From Bacillota bacterium (GTDB lineage Bacteria; Bacillota; Bacilli; Alicyclobacillales; SLC66): 64,000 nt of DNA. A program made the translations under genes and the position numbers. Shown here piece after piece: positions 26,149 to 34,787 of this stretch. The stretch lies in the NCBI GenBank assembly GCA_021820975.1, contig JAKADA010000004.1:1-64000 (forward strand), given 5' to 3'. Numbering within the stretch: position 1 is the stretch's first letter; the number at the start of each line of letters is the position of its first letter. Below the pieces are notes generated by a model that worked only from the letters and a program-made list of their open reading frames with translations, was not told the DNA's origin and searched no databases.

Positions 26149-27210
26149 TCAACCGGAACTTTCAAGTGATACGAGACGACGTATCAAGCGTTGTTTTGAT
26201 TGACGTTCAATGTTTGGTTCATCGAATTTCATAGGTTTCGCATTAGCCTCATACAAAATGGGTGTTCCATCGTTCTTAAGTCCCATATCAATAGATACTT
26301 CTGACCAAATACCTGGCAAAGTCGCAACGGCATAAGCAGCATTTGTGGCAGCCAAAAAAGCAGTTTCTTGAATAGATTCACTGTGTCTTTCAAATAAAGT
26401 CGGCAACACGTCAGCTAATGTCAGAATGGATCCTCCATTAGGAACATGTGTAGTAATACTTTGCGTAGCTCGCGCTTGTCTTATGCCAGCCCCTGTAACA
26501 TCAAACTTATCACGTTCATCACGTTGCACAAGCAGGCGCAAATCAAAACGTCGATTAGCAAAGCGAATGGGATTCGCGTCCTCCTGAAGGATAAAAGCAT
26601 GCCTGCCATGTTGTTGACTATGCAAAGAGTACCACTCTTTGACGGCCATAACACCAACATGTCGCAATTGTCCGGGTCCTTGCTCATAGACATCGACACG
26701 TTGTCGAGGCTGTGCAACGAGATAAAAAATTCCTATACCCGCTTTTCCTGCAACCGGTTTAACATACACTTGTTGGTGGTTGTCAAGAAATTGTTGTAAG
26801 GTCATATAGGAAGTCAACTTTACCGTTTCAGGAAGTAAATGGCTAGTTGCTTTGTTTTGTTGCCACACTTCCATAAGATCCGTTTTCGTAAGAAATCGAG
26901 GATTGGTAATTACGTGCCCTGCTTTCGTAAAATCATTTACCATACGTGAAATGACAGGATTTTTTTCGAGTACTCGCGTAGAAATTCGATTGTACATGAC
27001 ACGAGAAGGCTCACTATCTACGCGTACAAATTTTTTTGCATCATCACGCAATTGATAGGTGGTAAGCGACCCAAACGGATGTAACGAAACGACTGTACAC
27101 ATGACGTCTTGTGACCTAGCTGCCTGTATAACTCGGCGAAAATTAGCCAGATTACCACCGATCTGATTGTCATCTCTACTTGCACAAAGGATGCTTATCT
27201 GGTTAGTCAT
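26149..27210 (-). CDS. YheC/YheD-type ATP-grasp ligase (cluster gene 5)
   Basis: A 353-residue protein, last of the five-gene ligase cluster. An N-terminal pre-ATP-grasp domain ends at about 100 (SRVMYNRISTR is the family hallmark), followed by the ATP-grasp fold: phosphate-binding lysine and glycine loop VYVKPVAGKAGIGIFYL (about 148-164), RFDLRLLVQRD, TTHVPNGGS, and the metal-binding end SIDMGLKNDGTPILYEANAKP. All expected ATP and Mg residues are visible, so it should form an acyl-phosphate and an amide or peptide bond. YheC/D proteins of Bacillus are spore-coat associated. The ATG at 27210 overlaps the previous gene by eight bases. Substrates are unknown. Confidence 0.85.
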   Translation of the reverse strand: MTNQISILCASRDDNQIGGNLANFRRVIQAARSQDVMCTVVSLHPFGSLTTYQLRDDAKKFVRVDSEPSRVMYNRISTRVLEKNPVISRMVNDFTKAGHVITNPRFLTKTDLMEVWQQNKATSHLLPETVKLTSYMTLQQFLDNHQQVYVKPVAGKAGIGIFYLVAQPRQRVDVYEQGPGQLRHVGVMAVKEWYSLHSQQHGRHAFILQEDANPIRFANRRFDLRLLVQRDERDKFDVTGAGIRQARATQSITTHVPNGGSILTLADVLPTLFERHSESIQETAFLAATNAAYAVATLPGIWSEVSIDMGLKNDGTPILYEANAKPMKFDEPNIERQSKQRLIRRLVSLESSG

Positions 27211-28264
27211 GAGTATTTTGCACCATCCATGCGCCACCCACATTTGATTTTTGCGCGAGATATTTTGCGTAAGCCAACACATACTGACGGGACAACAAGC
27301 CAGCTCTTTTTAAGGATGGATGCGTGAAGATAATACGTCCAGGTTTGGCATTCGCTTCAAATAAAAAGATACGACCATTTTGATCGATACCCATGTCTAG
27401 CCCCAACTCACCCAATTGAACGGGTAAGGTAGAACACAAAGTCTGGCTAACAGCAACCGCGCGATCAGCCAACTGTTCAAGTATGGTTTTAGCCTTTCTC
27501 CCATACCAAGCATCTAAAACCACGCTAGCACTCTCAATTTGCCCACCGCTATGCACATGGGTCGTAACAGCATCCCTTTGGCCTACTTTCGCAGCAATAG
27601 CAACAGGTTCCCACTCTGACTCATTGCGACGGCAAAGATGAACACGAAAGTCCGTCTTACAACCAGCATAAAGAGCTAATGGTACCTCTTCTTGAATCAA
27701 AAATGGCACATGCCCCATCTGCTGTCTGCTTACATTCATTGCTTCCTCTAACGTAGAGAACAATCGCGATACCGTTTGCGTGCCTTGTCGATAATCGACC
27801 TGAATTTGATCATTCTTTTCTGTGATACGACAAATACCCTCTCCAAAACTCCCTGTGACTGGCTTTAAAAATAACGTTCCATAGCGGCTCAACATGGTAT
27901 GAACAGACTCATTGTCTTCACTACCAAGCATAGTGTTAGGTAACAAATCCGCTTGCACTGTATTGCGCAATGCGTCATCTACCTCACGTTTGCTGAAAAA
28001 CCGGCTATTAAAATAAGGAATAGATTGGCGTTTAAAAAGAGCTTTAGCTCGCACAACAGCAAACGATGCCTCTTCTTTTCTCGTTGGCACTCGATTGTAG
28101 ATCACACTTGGCGAAATTGTTTGGTGAATGATATCCTCAGCCGTGGCAATATAGGCTTGCACGCCTTGTTCTCTTGCACTTTGTAAAACAGAACGAATAT
28201 ACGGGGAGCGAGAATTTTGCTCACCCACCAAAATAGCCAGCGACATATTGCTTTTCTTTAACAT
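27203..28264 (-). CDS. YheC/YheD-type ATP-grasp ligase (cluster gene 4)
   Basis: A 353-residue paralogue with the same layout. SVIYNRVPTR marks the end of the N-terminal domain; the ATP-grasp core has TLFLKPVTGSFGEGICRI, KTDFRVHLCRR, TTHVHSGGQIES and ELGLDMGIDQNGRIFLFEANAKPGR-like metal-binding residues (Asp, Glu, Asn in the order expected). The enzyme looks intact. AGGTGAG lies six bases before the ATG, eleven bases after the preceding gene's stop. The four ATP-grasp proteins of the cluster differ greatly in sequence outside the motifs, suggesting different substrates or successive steps. Confidence 0.86.
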   Translation of the reverse strand: MLKKSNMSLAILVGEQNSRSPYIRSVLQSAREQGVQAYIATAEDIIHQTISPSVIYNRVPTRKEEASFAVVRAKALFKRQSIPYFNSRFFSKREVDDALRNTVQADLLPNTMLGSEDNESVHTMLSRYGTLFLKPVTGSFGEGICRITEKNDQIQVDYRQGTQTVSRLFSTLEEAMNVSRQQMGHVPFLIQEEVPLALYAGCKTDFRVHLCRRNESEWEPVAIAAKVGQRDAVTTHVHSGGQIESASVVLDAWYGRKAKTILEQLADRAVAVSQTLCSTLPVQLGELGLDMGIDQNGRIFLFEANAKPGRIIFTHPSLKRAGLLSRQYVLAYAKYLAQKSNVGGAWMVQNTHD

Positions 28265-28275
28265 ATGTGTCTCAC

Positions 28276-29718
28276 CTACACAGCAACCGTCCGGTTGCGT
28301 TTCCTGTTTTCAAACACATTAATTCCCCAAGCTGTGCGAATATCAATGGACTCATCCCACACTTCATCATTACGTATCATCATGAAAAGAGGGTCAATAG
28401 CGTCTTTATATTGTTGGTACGTTGCTGTCTGACTGATGTTTCGGTAAACAGATTCCGCCATCGATAAAAGACGATCACGATCATTTGTGTAAAATGCACG
28501 CATATTATCCGGTGTGTGCAATGGCAAGTAAGACAAAGTGTGATGATGTTTTGCCACGACAAGAGCTAGGGCAAATGCACCTAAGGCAATCCCTGGATCA
28601 AGAAGGAAACTCCCGGGGGTGCGATACTCAAATCCTCCGTAAGATTTGTGCCTAATATCGCCTAGAAAACCGTACTTCGGTCTCCTGCGTTTGGAAGTCA
28701 GCGGATCTTCAATGAGCATGAGCGGTAGACCTACATAAACATCCAGTAAATTGACTAGCCGTCCAGAATACGGTAGTCCACTAAAATGAATATGTCCTCC
28801 TAAAGAGAAGTGATCAAACGGAGAACTTCCTGCTATCCACGTAGGATATTTCCACTTTGCCACGGTTGCTGCTTGCCGTAATAACTGATCAATATTTTGA
28901 CACAAACGTTCAGGAGATGAGGCCGGTTCCGGACGAAGTTCTGCGAGAGGTCGTTTTGCTTTATCCCCGTTCAAGCTTCGGGCATCACAACCGATACGAC
29001 CTTGCGGCGTAAAATAGCGACTAGCAAGAACTATCCGTTGTTTGCGACTTTTCATCATGAATTCCAGATCTGAACCGATGAGTAAGGATTGATCAAGAGC
29101 AGGCGCCATGAAGCGATCAAGCTGTCGAGCATAATCCGCGACAGCACGGCTGTACACATCAAGTAGCCTGCCGGTTAAAACGGGCGTGGCCGATACATCG
29201 ATAACCCCAAATTTGCCATGCGGCGTAATCCCGATACTCACAAGTCCCATTTCCAGACCTAAAGCGTGTACAGCGCGACAGGCCAGGAAACTTATCCGTC
29301 TTGTTTGCTCATCCAAATCAGGGTTAACTTCCTCAAAAGAGTCTAAAATCTGATGAATACGACGGTGCAGCCATATAACCTTTTCTTCCGTTCGAAAGCA
29401 GGCGATTACTTGCAAATTAAACACGGCCACACGATAATGACGTGTCCATTGAACTTCTTTTACAGGAAACATCTTGGGGGTGCGTACACCTGCTCGATGT
29501 ACTGCATCGAGAAAAGATGACCGATCATTGGATAAAATGAGAGCATCTCGCCGATTCATCGTCCAAAATCCAGCGTCGGGTTCTTTTTCATTCCCATAGC
29601 GAATAACTACATCATCGCGAAGAACTGACTGTATACTTGTGATTGACTGTAAAGTTGGCACACGTCTGGCAAGTCGTCTCGCTGATGGTTGCCCATTGTG
29701 CAATAAATACAAAGTCAC
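28276..29718 (-). CDS. fusion of degenerate ATP-grasp-like half with GS-like COOH-NH2 ligase (cluster gene 3)
   Basis: A 480-residue two-part protein. Residues 1-205 resemble the C-terminal half of an ATP-grasp enzyme (HYRVAVFNLQVIACF, then GLEMGLVSIGITPHGKFGVI ending DVSATPVL) but lack the KP...GxxG loop and have Asp/Ser where Glu/Asn would bind metal. Residues about 210-480 match the phage phiEco32-like COOH-NH2 ligase type 2, a glutamine-synthetase-fold amidoligase: LIGSDLEFMM, GRIGCDARSLNG, LAELRPEPASSPE, SLGGHIHFSG and FEYRTPGSFL supply the expected acidic and histidine metal/ATP ligands. The predicted reaction is ATP-driven amide bond formation. Its ATG overlaps the preceding stop (ATGA). 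Confidence 0.82.
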   Translation of the reverse strand: MTLYLLHNGQPSARRLARRVPTLQSITSIQSVLRDDVVIRYGNEKEPDAGFWTMNRRDALILSNDRSSFLDAVHRAGVRTPKMFPVKEVQWTRHYRVAVFNLQVIACFRTEEKVIWLHRRIHQILDSFEEVNPDLDEQTRRISFLACRAVHALGLEMGLVSIGITPHGKFGVIDVSATPVLTGRLLDVYSRAVADYARQLDRFMAPALDQSLLIGSDLEFMMKSRKQRIVLASRYFTPQGRIGCDARSLNGDKAKRPLAELRPEPASSPERLCQNIDQLLRQAATVAKWKYPTWIAGSSPFDHFSLGGHIHFSGLPYSGRLVNLLDVYVGLPLMLIEDPLTSKRRRPKYGFLGDIRHKSYGGFEYRTPGSFLLDPGIALGAFALALVVAKHHHTLSYLPLHTPDNMRAFYTNDRDRLLSMAESVYRNISQTATYQQYKDAIDPLFMMIRNDEVWDESIDIRTAWGINVFENRKRNRTVAV

Positions 29719-30851
29719 GACGGTGTCTCCCCTCTCGCATCCACAGTCCTCGCTAAATGGATCGCAAAACGCACCGGTCGCAAAAAAGATAATTCCACCA
29801 ATTGCGTCGATCCGTGGACAGTTTCAGGGGCCTTCCAAGGTTTTGAATTCACTTCAATGATGGAAAGCCTGCCATTTTGTGCGACACCTAGATCAATGCC
29901 AAGTTCACCGAGCAGTCGGCCAGATGCGCGTTCTAACGTTACTGGAATAAGTGTTGCCAAAAGGCGAATTTGCCGTTCGAGGCGTGATAAAGATAAACCT
30001 TGCTCAATTAAAACTAACGTTGACAAGGGTATCGCCAAACCACCCGTAGTCAAGTTTGAAGTGAATTCACCGATCGCCGCCACGCGAAGGTACACTTTTG
30101 TTTTACGCCAACGTCCTTTTCGATCTTTTTGTAACAAAACACGAATATCCACAGGACGATCATCAACAGTTAAAAGAGACAATCCCTCTTGCAAAACGTG
30201 AGGATTTCTTAGCCAACGTTTTCGATAAAACTGATAAACAGCCCTAGCATGAGAGAAACTTCGTTGTTTCACATGACCTGTTCGCGTACGCAAAATAGCT
30301 AGAATTTTTCCCTCTTCATGAACAAGTTTGATAATACCAATGCCTAAGCTGCCGTGGATAGGTTTTACGAAAACGGTATTATGTGCATATAAAAAGCGTG
30401 TCAGAGTCTTTGAGCCGTCAAGCAAAGTTGTATCGGGTAAAAAACCTGCTAAAGCTTTCTCAGTGGATAACCAAGATTGCACTTGCCATTTGTCAAAAAA
30501 GCCATCGTTAAATACGGTTGCATGCGTACGCAAATACTCGCGAATCAGCACAACATGCGGTTCATTTTCATAACGTCTTGTAGCAATTTGATCGTAAATG
30601 ACAGGAGGTACAGGTACTTCAACCCATTCTAGCTCATTTTCGCCATCCTCTTTATGCGCTAAAACCATATACGCCATCATACGATGTTCACGCATATTGA
30701 CGTCGATAGGATCAAAGACACAGGCCGTCGTATTCAACCGCCATGCAACGTCTAGGTACTTATGCAAGACAGCGGCTTGTTTGCCTATGAGTTGACCATC
30801 GCGCACCAACAGATGTGCCATGAAGCCTAGGATTGGGTAGGGTTTGTGCAT
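29715..30851 (-). CDS. YheC/YheD-type ATP-grasp ligase (cluster gene 2)
   Basis: A 378-residue family member. The N-terminal domain starts MHKPYPILGFMAHLLVRDGQ and ends with PVIYDQIATRRYE; the ATP-grasp part has TVFVKPIHGSLGIGIIKL, PVDIRVLLQKD, LTTGGLA and ELGIDLGVAQNGRLSIIEVN with SKP following. Key residues are kept. The start was moved to the ATG at 30851, which has AAGGGGGGT seven bases upstream; upstream in-frame codons fall in the preceding gene. It overlaps the next gene by four bases. Confidence 0.86.
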   Translation of the reverse strand: MHKPYPILGFMAHLLVRDGQLIGKQAAVLHKYLDVAWRLNTTACVFDPIDVNMREHRMMAYMVLAHKEDGENELEWVEVPVPPVIYDQIATRRYENEPHVVLIREYLRTHATVFNDGFFDKWQVQSWLSTEKALAGFLPDTTLLDGSKTLTRFLYAHNTVFVKPIHGSLGIGIIKLVHEEGKILAILRTRTGHVKQRSFSHARAVYQFYRKRWLRNPHVLQEGLSLLTVDDRPVDIRVLLQKDRKGRWRKTKVYLRVAAIGEFTSNLTTGGLAIPLSTLVLIEQGLSLSRLERQIRLLATLIPVTLERASGRLLGELGIDLGVAQNGRLSIIEVNSKPWKAPETVHGSTQLVELSFLRPVRFAIHLARTVDARGETPS

Positions 30852-30865
30852 GCAGTTTACCCCCC

Positions 30866-32206
30866 TTAGGCCCGAAATCCCGTGCTCCAAACAGCATATT
30901 CAAGAACCCTCAAAAGTGACAAACGTCGCAGTCTCGAATCAAGCAGGCGTAACATTTTACGACCAGGTACAGGATTGACCTCAAGTAAAAAGGGTCGGCC
31001 CAAGGAGTCTAGAGCAATATCCACACCGAGTTCTACCAAGGAAGGATACTTTTTCTGCACGATCTGAAAAGCAAGCAAGGCAATCATTTCGCCCGTTTGT
31101 ACACCTTTTACAAACCGTTTCGTATCTTCAGGATGGAGAAGTCCAATGACTGTATCGACAGTGACAGCGCGACTTCCTGTATGCAAATTAGTCGTAAGTG
31201 CATGACTATTTGCAAGACGAGCAATCGTAGCTGTGCAAACTGCCGGTTTTGCAGGTACAGCTTGAATGAGATAGCGCAAATCAAAAGGGTCGTTAAAGCG
31301 TGTCATCATAAGCTGAACCGTCTTTTGTACTAAAAACCCTTGTTGCGGTGATAGTTGTTGTCCCCACCGTTGCAGAAGTTCTCGATCGTTCGTAATCCAT
31401 TCAAAACTTTGCTGTGACTCGTGGTCTCGATAGAGATAACCGCCATCTTGTTGTATAATCCGAGCAATCTTCATACCCTGTGTGCCACGAACAGGTTTAA
31501 TATAAACATCGCCAAATGAAGCAATGGCCGGTAGGAATTGATCAAATTCTGTGACAAGGATAGTATCTGGCACGTAGTCTGGTATTCCATCCTCATTGGT
31601 TAACAGTGTGTGAATCGTCCATTTATCACAGCAACTACGTGGTAAGACCCCTTGAATCGTCGCTTTTGCTAAAAGTTTTTCCTCATCATCAAGAATGCTT
31701 ACCAAAGTTACAGGCCGCTCAGTCATACGCCGCCACACAAAATCGGGCCAAGGACACCGCATCAATCGCCACCCACTTGATCGTAGGTAACGGTACGCTA
31801 AAACTTCTGAATGATCATGCCCCAAATGCCCAGCGGGAATAACAAAAATATCGGCACCAAGCTTTCGTCCGAGTTGTATCAAAGTAACAAACATCTTAGT
31901 TTGTGGCCCAAACAACGCTCCTTTAGCCCTATGTCGCAATGCGTATATTCCGATAGCTGGCCCTAGAGACCACACATCATCACTGTCAACTTTGCCTTGA
32001 AGTCGTATCAGCGGACATCGTAGCAACCTTCGCTCTTTTTGACGCAATTCAATAAAATCTCCCTGTCCGTCGTGAACCATAGGGATTTTCATTTGTCGCT
32101 TTGCGTAACGAACTGTCTGCATCGAGGTATGCGACAGTCGACGTCCTTTTCGTCTGATACGTAAAGTTATACCCGTTTTTTTTCTGTGGATTTTTGTAAT
32201 AAGCAA
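30866..32206 (-). CDS. YheC/YheD-type ATP-grasp ligase (cluster gene 1)
   Basis: A 446-residue protein and first gene of the cluster, longer than its paralogues because of a basic N-terminal extension (LITKIHRKKTGITLRIRRKG) and an extra domain before the ATP-grasp core. The core has DVYIKPVRGTQGMKIARI, FDLRYLIQA, LTTNLHTGSRA and ELGVDIALDSLGRPFLLEVN followed by PVPGRK. The start is the TTG at 32206, seven bases after AAGGGGGG; a GTG at 32230 lacks a site. Only 24 bases separate it from the cotE terminator, so it either reads through from cotE or has a promoter inside cotE. Confidence 0.85.
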   Translation of the reverse strand: MLITKIHRKKTGITLRIRRKGRRLSHTSMQTVRYAKRQMKIPMVHDGQGDFIELRQKERRLLRCPLIRLQGKVDSDDVWSLGPAIGIYALRHRAKGALFGPQTKMFVTLIQLGRKLGADIFVIPAGHLGHDHSEVLAYRYLRSSGWRLMRCPWPDFVWRRMTERPVTLVSILDDEEKLLAKATIQGVLPRSCCDKWTIHTLLTNEDGIPDYVPDTILVTEFDQFLPAIASFGDVYIKPVRGTQGMKIARIIQQDGGYLYRDHESQQSFEWITNDRELLQRWGQQLSPQQGFLVQKTVQLMMTRFNDPFDLRYLIQAVPAKPAVCTATIARLANSHALTTNLHTGSRAVTVDTVIGLLHPEDTKRFVKGVQTGEMIALLAFQIVQKKYPSLVELGVDIALDSLGRPFLLEVNPVPGRKMLRLLDSRLRRLSLLRVLEYAVWSTGFRA

Positions 32207-32230
32207 GGCTATCCCCCCTTGCCAAGACAC

Positions 32231-32251
32231 AAAAGAGGGCGCATAGCGCCC
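32231..32251 (-). terminator. terminator after cotE
   Basis: GGGCGC-TAT-GCGCCC followed by TCTTTT on the minus strand, 21 bases past the cotE stop. The stem is only six pairs, so read-through into the ligase cluster is plausible. Confidence 0.75.
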
Positions 32252-32272
32252 CCAAACCCTAACTGTCCTCTA

Positions 32273-32800
32273 TTACTGGTCGGAGTCACCATCAAGGAGA
32301 CTACTATCCTCATCGAACGCATCCTTTTTATCGCCAGGATGGCAGGTCAAGACAAACAATTTGGTTTTGCCGACTAATTCAACGACAAGTTCCATTTCTA
32401 CTTTCACGGAGACCTCATGGCTATCTTCCACAATCGATGCATCGAGGCAATTAGGTTCTGAGTTCACCTTAACAACCACCTCTAAGTCATCACGAAAGCA
32501 ATAAGGATCTACGTTTTCTAGTGTAATTTCTTGCACATATGATACCGTTTCCTTGGCTACAGCCGTTTCACTGTTCCCTTCATACGAGTACCATACGTTA
32601 ATATCAAGGCGACCGTGTACTTCGACGACATCGCCAACCAACGCACCTTCATACGTGTGGTTCATAACCCAGCATCCGCCGATCGTCGATGGCTGATGAG
32701 CCGGACGGATTACGTACGTTGACTGGGAGTACTTATTAGCTTTGCCACACACGGCGCTGGTGATGATCTCACGACATTCCGTATCTTTGGAGAACACCAC
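32273..32800 (-). CDS. cotE: outer spore coat morphogenetic protein CotE
   Basis: A 175-residue protein close in length to Bacillus CotE. The diagnostic stretches are CREIITSAVCGKANKYSQST, WVMNHTYEGALVGDVVEVHG, DINVWYSYEGN and SEPNCLDASI, with an acidic C-terminal tail (DAFDEDSSLLDGDSD). CotE is made in the mother cell and directs assembly of the outer spore coat. The start is GTG with GAGGAGG seven bases upstream. In Bacillus subtilis cotE lies between miaB/ymcA and mutS; here it lies on the far side of the ligase cluster, between that cluster and a dipeptidase gene. Confidence 0.93.
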   Translation of the reverse strand: MVFSKDTECREIITSAVCGKANKYSQSTYVIRPAHQPSTIGGCWVMNHTYEGALVGDVVEVHGRLDINVWYSYEGNSETAVAKETVSYVQEITLENVDPYCFRDDLEVVVKVNSEPNCLDASIVEDSHEVSVKVEMELVVELVGKTKLFVLTCHPGDKKDAFDEDSSLLDGDSDQ

Positions 32801-32973
32801 GCTGCTTCCTCCTCTTTCGCTTACGTCTTTACAGCGAGGCGGGACACTTTGTTGAAAGTTAGCCCGTTTTCTGTACTACCACAGATATGCATAACGCCCA
32901 CCATTGGTGAAATGGATCTATGCTCCCGCCCACATGCAACATATCTTATGAAGCAAAAAGCTCGGATGACACG

Positions 32974-32997
32974 AAAAAAGCGCCCAATTTAGGCGCT
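32974..32997 (-). terminator. terminator overlapping the dipeptidase stop
   Basis: AGCGCC-TAAATTG-GGCGCT followed by TTTTT on the minus strand; the dipeptidase stop codon lies in the loop. Confidence 0.85.
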
Positions 32998-33954
32998 ATG
33001 ATGAGTTGGCAATGTGTTATCCAGGACGCGAAACATATTCTCATACGCTATAAGACGAACAACTTCTGAGCCGAACTCTTTTTCTAAACGCTCCAAAAAC
33101 CTAGGATAATCTGATCCTCGTCGTAAATCCTGCATCGTCTGATCAATCCCATCAAAATCCGAACCAAGCGCGACACCATGCACTCCAACTACATCCAGCA
33201 TATGCTCTACATGTGGTATTAGATCATCCATCGTCACCGTTTCATGGGAGGTAATAAATTCAGGTACAAACGTCACACCAATGACACCTCCCGTGTCAAC
33301 AATCATCTTCATTTGCTCATCCGTAAGATTGCGCCGATGTTCAAAAACATGTCGTGCGTTACTATGTGATGCAATGATCGGTGCTGTGGCCAACCTAGCC
33401 ACGTCATAAACACCTTGTTCACTAAGATGAGATACATCAACAACCATACCGAGTGATTGCATGTGCTGAACAACCTCTTTACCAAAGTCAGTCAAACCCG
33501 CACCACGAGGTTCACCGACACCATCTGCGACACTGTTGGCATGATTCCACGTCAAACCTATCATGCGGATGCCAAGCGTAAATAAAGCATAAAGCACACT
33601 CAATCTCCCATCTAAACATTCGGCTCCTTCTAACGATAACAAGGCATGGGGATTTGCTGTCTCGTCATAAATTTCATGAAGTCCAGTGCGATCGTAGATA
33701 GGCTTTATACCGCCTGGCCTTTCAATTTGTTGATGAAAACGATGTATTGAATCAAGTACAGCAACGAGTTGCTCCGATCCTCGCCGTGCAGGATCAACAA
33801 ACGTAACAAACACTTGCAAATCAATTCCCGCTTTTAGCATTTGCCGATACCCCAAATGAAGCGGTGAGTTCACATCATAAAAGTCCAATTTCTCTTTGCC
33901 CATGCGATATAAGATATCGGCATGCCCATCAATGACTAAGTGATCTTTTACCAT
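32989..33954 (-). CDS. M19 (renal/membrane-type) dipeptidase
   Basis: A 321-residue zinc peptidase of family M19, which hydrolyses dipeptides including D-amino-acid-containing ones. Metal ligands are visible: IDGHADILYRM (His-X-Asp), LSLEGAECL (bridging Glu), ASHSNARHVFEHRRNLTD (His and Arg) and ALGSDFDG (Asp). There is no signal peptide, so it is cytosolic as in other Bacillota. AGGGAGTG precedes the ATG. It sits 11 bases after ymdB and ends with a terminator before cotE. Confidence 0.93.
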   Translation of the reverse strand: MVKDHLVIDGHADILYRMGKEKLDFYDVNSPLHLGYRQMLKAGIDLQVFVTFVDPARRGSEQLVAVLDSIHRFHQQIERPGGIKPIYDRTGLHEIYDETANPHALLSLEGAECLDGRLSVLYALFTLGIRMIGLTWNHANSVADGVGEPRGAGLTDFGKEVVQHMQSLGMVVDVSHLSEQGVYDVARLATAPIIASHSNARHVFEHRRNLTDEQMKMIVDTGGVIGVTFVPEFITSHETVTMDDLIPHVEHMLDVVGVHGVALGSDFDGIDQTMQDLRRGSDYPRFLERLEKEFGSEVVRLIAYENMFRVLDNTLPTHHSA

Positions 33955-33965
33955 AAAGTCACTCC

Positions 33966-34742
33966 CTACTCCGCGATAAAAATTCGCTCTGTGGAAATTG
34001 CCTGCCCCTTGTTATTTAGCGTAATCAAAATTGCATTGAATTGTCTTGCTCCTTGATCAAGTTCAAAGCGCACAGGACGTTGCGTAATAAATCGTTGGAT
34101 AATCAAATCCTTTTTGACACCAAGAACACCATTTCGAGGGCCAGTCATTCCCACGTCGGTCAGATAAGCCGTGCCATGAGGCAAAACACGGTCATCAGCC
34201 GTTTGTACATGAGTATGAGTACCAATCACCGCTGAGACCTTACCGTCAAGATAATACCCCATAGCAAGTTTCTCCGAAGTTACTTCTGCATGAAAATCCA
34301 CAATACAAAATGATGTACATTTATGTATTTCTTCTAAGATCTCATCCATAATACGAAAAGGGCAATCATAAAGGCCCATATAAGTCCGTCCAATCACATT
34401 AATAATTGCTACTTTTTGACCATTTACATCGCAAAAAACATAACCACGACCAGGGGCCCCAGGATACATGTTAGCTGGGCGAACAATACGTTCATCTCCT
34501 TCAAGCAATTGTTGTGTCTCCTTTTGATCCCAAACATGATTCCCCAAAGTGACAATTTCAATCCCACTATCATAGAGATGCTCTACCGCTTGTTCCGTAA
34601 TGCCACGTCCGTTTATCGCAGCATTTTCACCGTTAGCAATAACAAGATCAGGTTTGAGGCTCGCAATCAAGCTAGGTAAAACCTCACGCACGTACGTTAC
34701 ACCTGACTGGCCTGTAATATCACCAATAAATAACACTTTCAT
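33966..34742 (-). CDS. ymdB: YmdB-family metallophosphoesterase (2',3'-cyclic nucleotide phosphodiesterase)
   Basis: A 258-residue TIGR00282 protein. The start MKVLFIGDITGQSG supplies the first metal ligands, VIANGENAA and TLGNHVWDQKE the middle ones, and VDFHAEVTSEKLA and VIGTHTHVQTAD the last. In Bacillus subtilis YmdB is a phosphodiesterase affecting biofilm/motility choice and lies next to rny, as here. The ATG at 34742 has GGGGGG seven bases upstream; the more distal ATG overlaps that site. Confidence 0.94.
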   Translation of the reverse strand: MKVLFIGDITGQSGVTYVREVLPSLIASLKPDLVIANGENAAINGRGITEQAVEHLYDSGIEIVTLGNHVWDQKETQQLLEGDERIVRPANMYPGAPGRGYVFCDVNGQKVAIINVIGRTYMGLYDCPFRIMDEILEEIHKCTSFCIVDFHAEVTSEKLAMGYYLDGKVSAVIGTHTHVQTADDRVLPHGTAYLTDVGMTGPRNGVLGVKKDLIIQRFITQRPVRFELDQGARQFNAILITLNNKGQAISTERIFIAE

Positions 34743-34762
34743 AGACAAACCCCCCATATTTG

Positions 34763-34787
34763 AAAAAAAGGCAGCCTATCGGCCGCC
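34763..34787 (-). terminator. terminator at the 3' end of rny
   Basis: GGCGGCC-GATA-GGCTGCC (one G-T pair) followed by TTTTTTT on the minus strand, directly after the rny stop codon. Confidence 0.85.
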
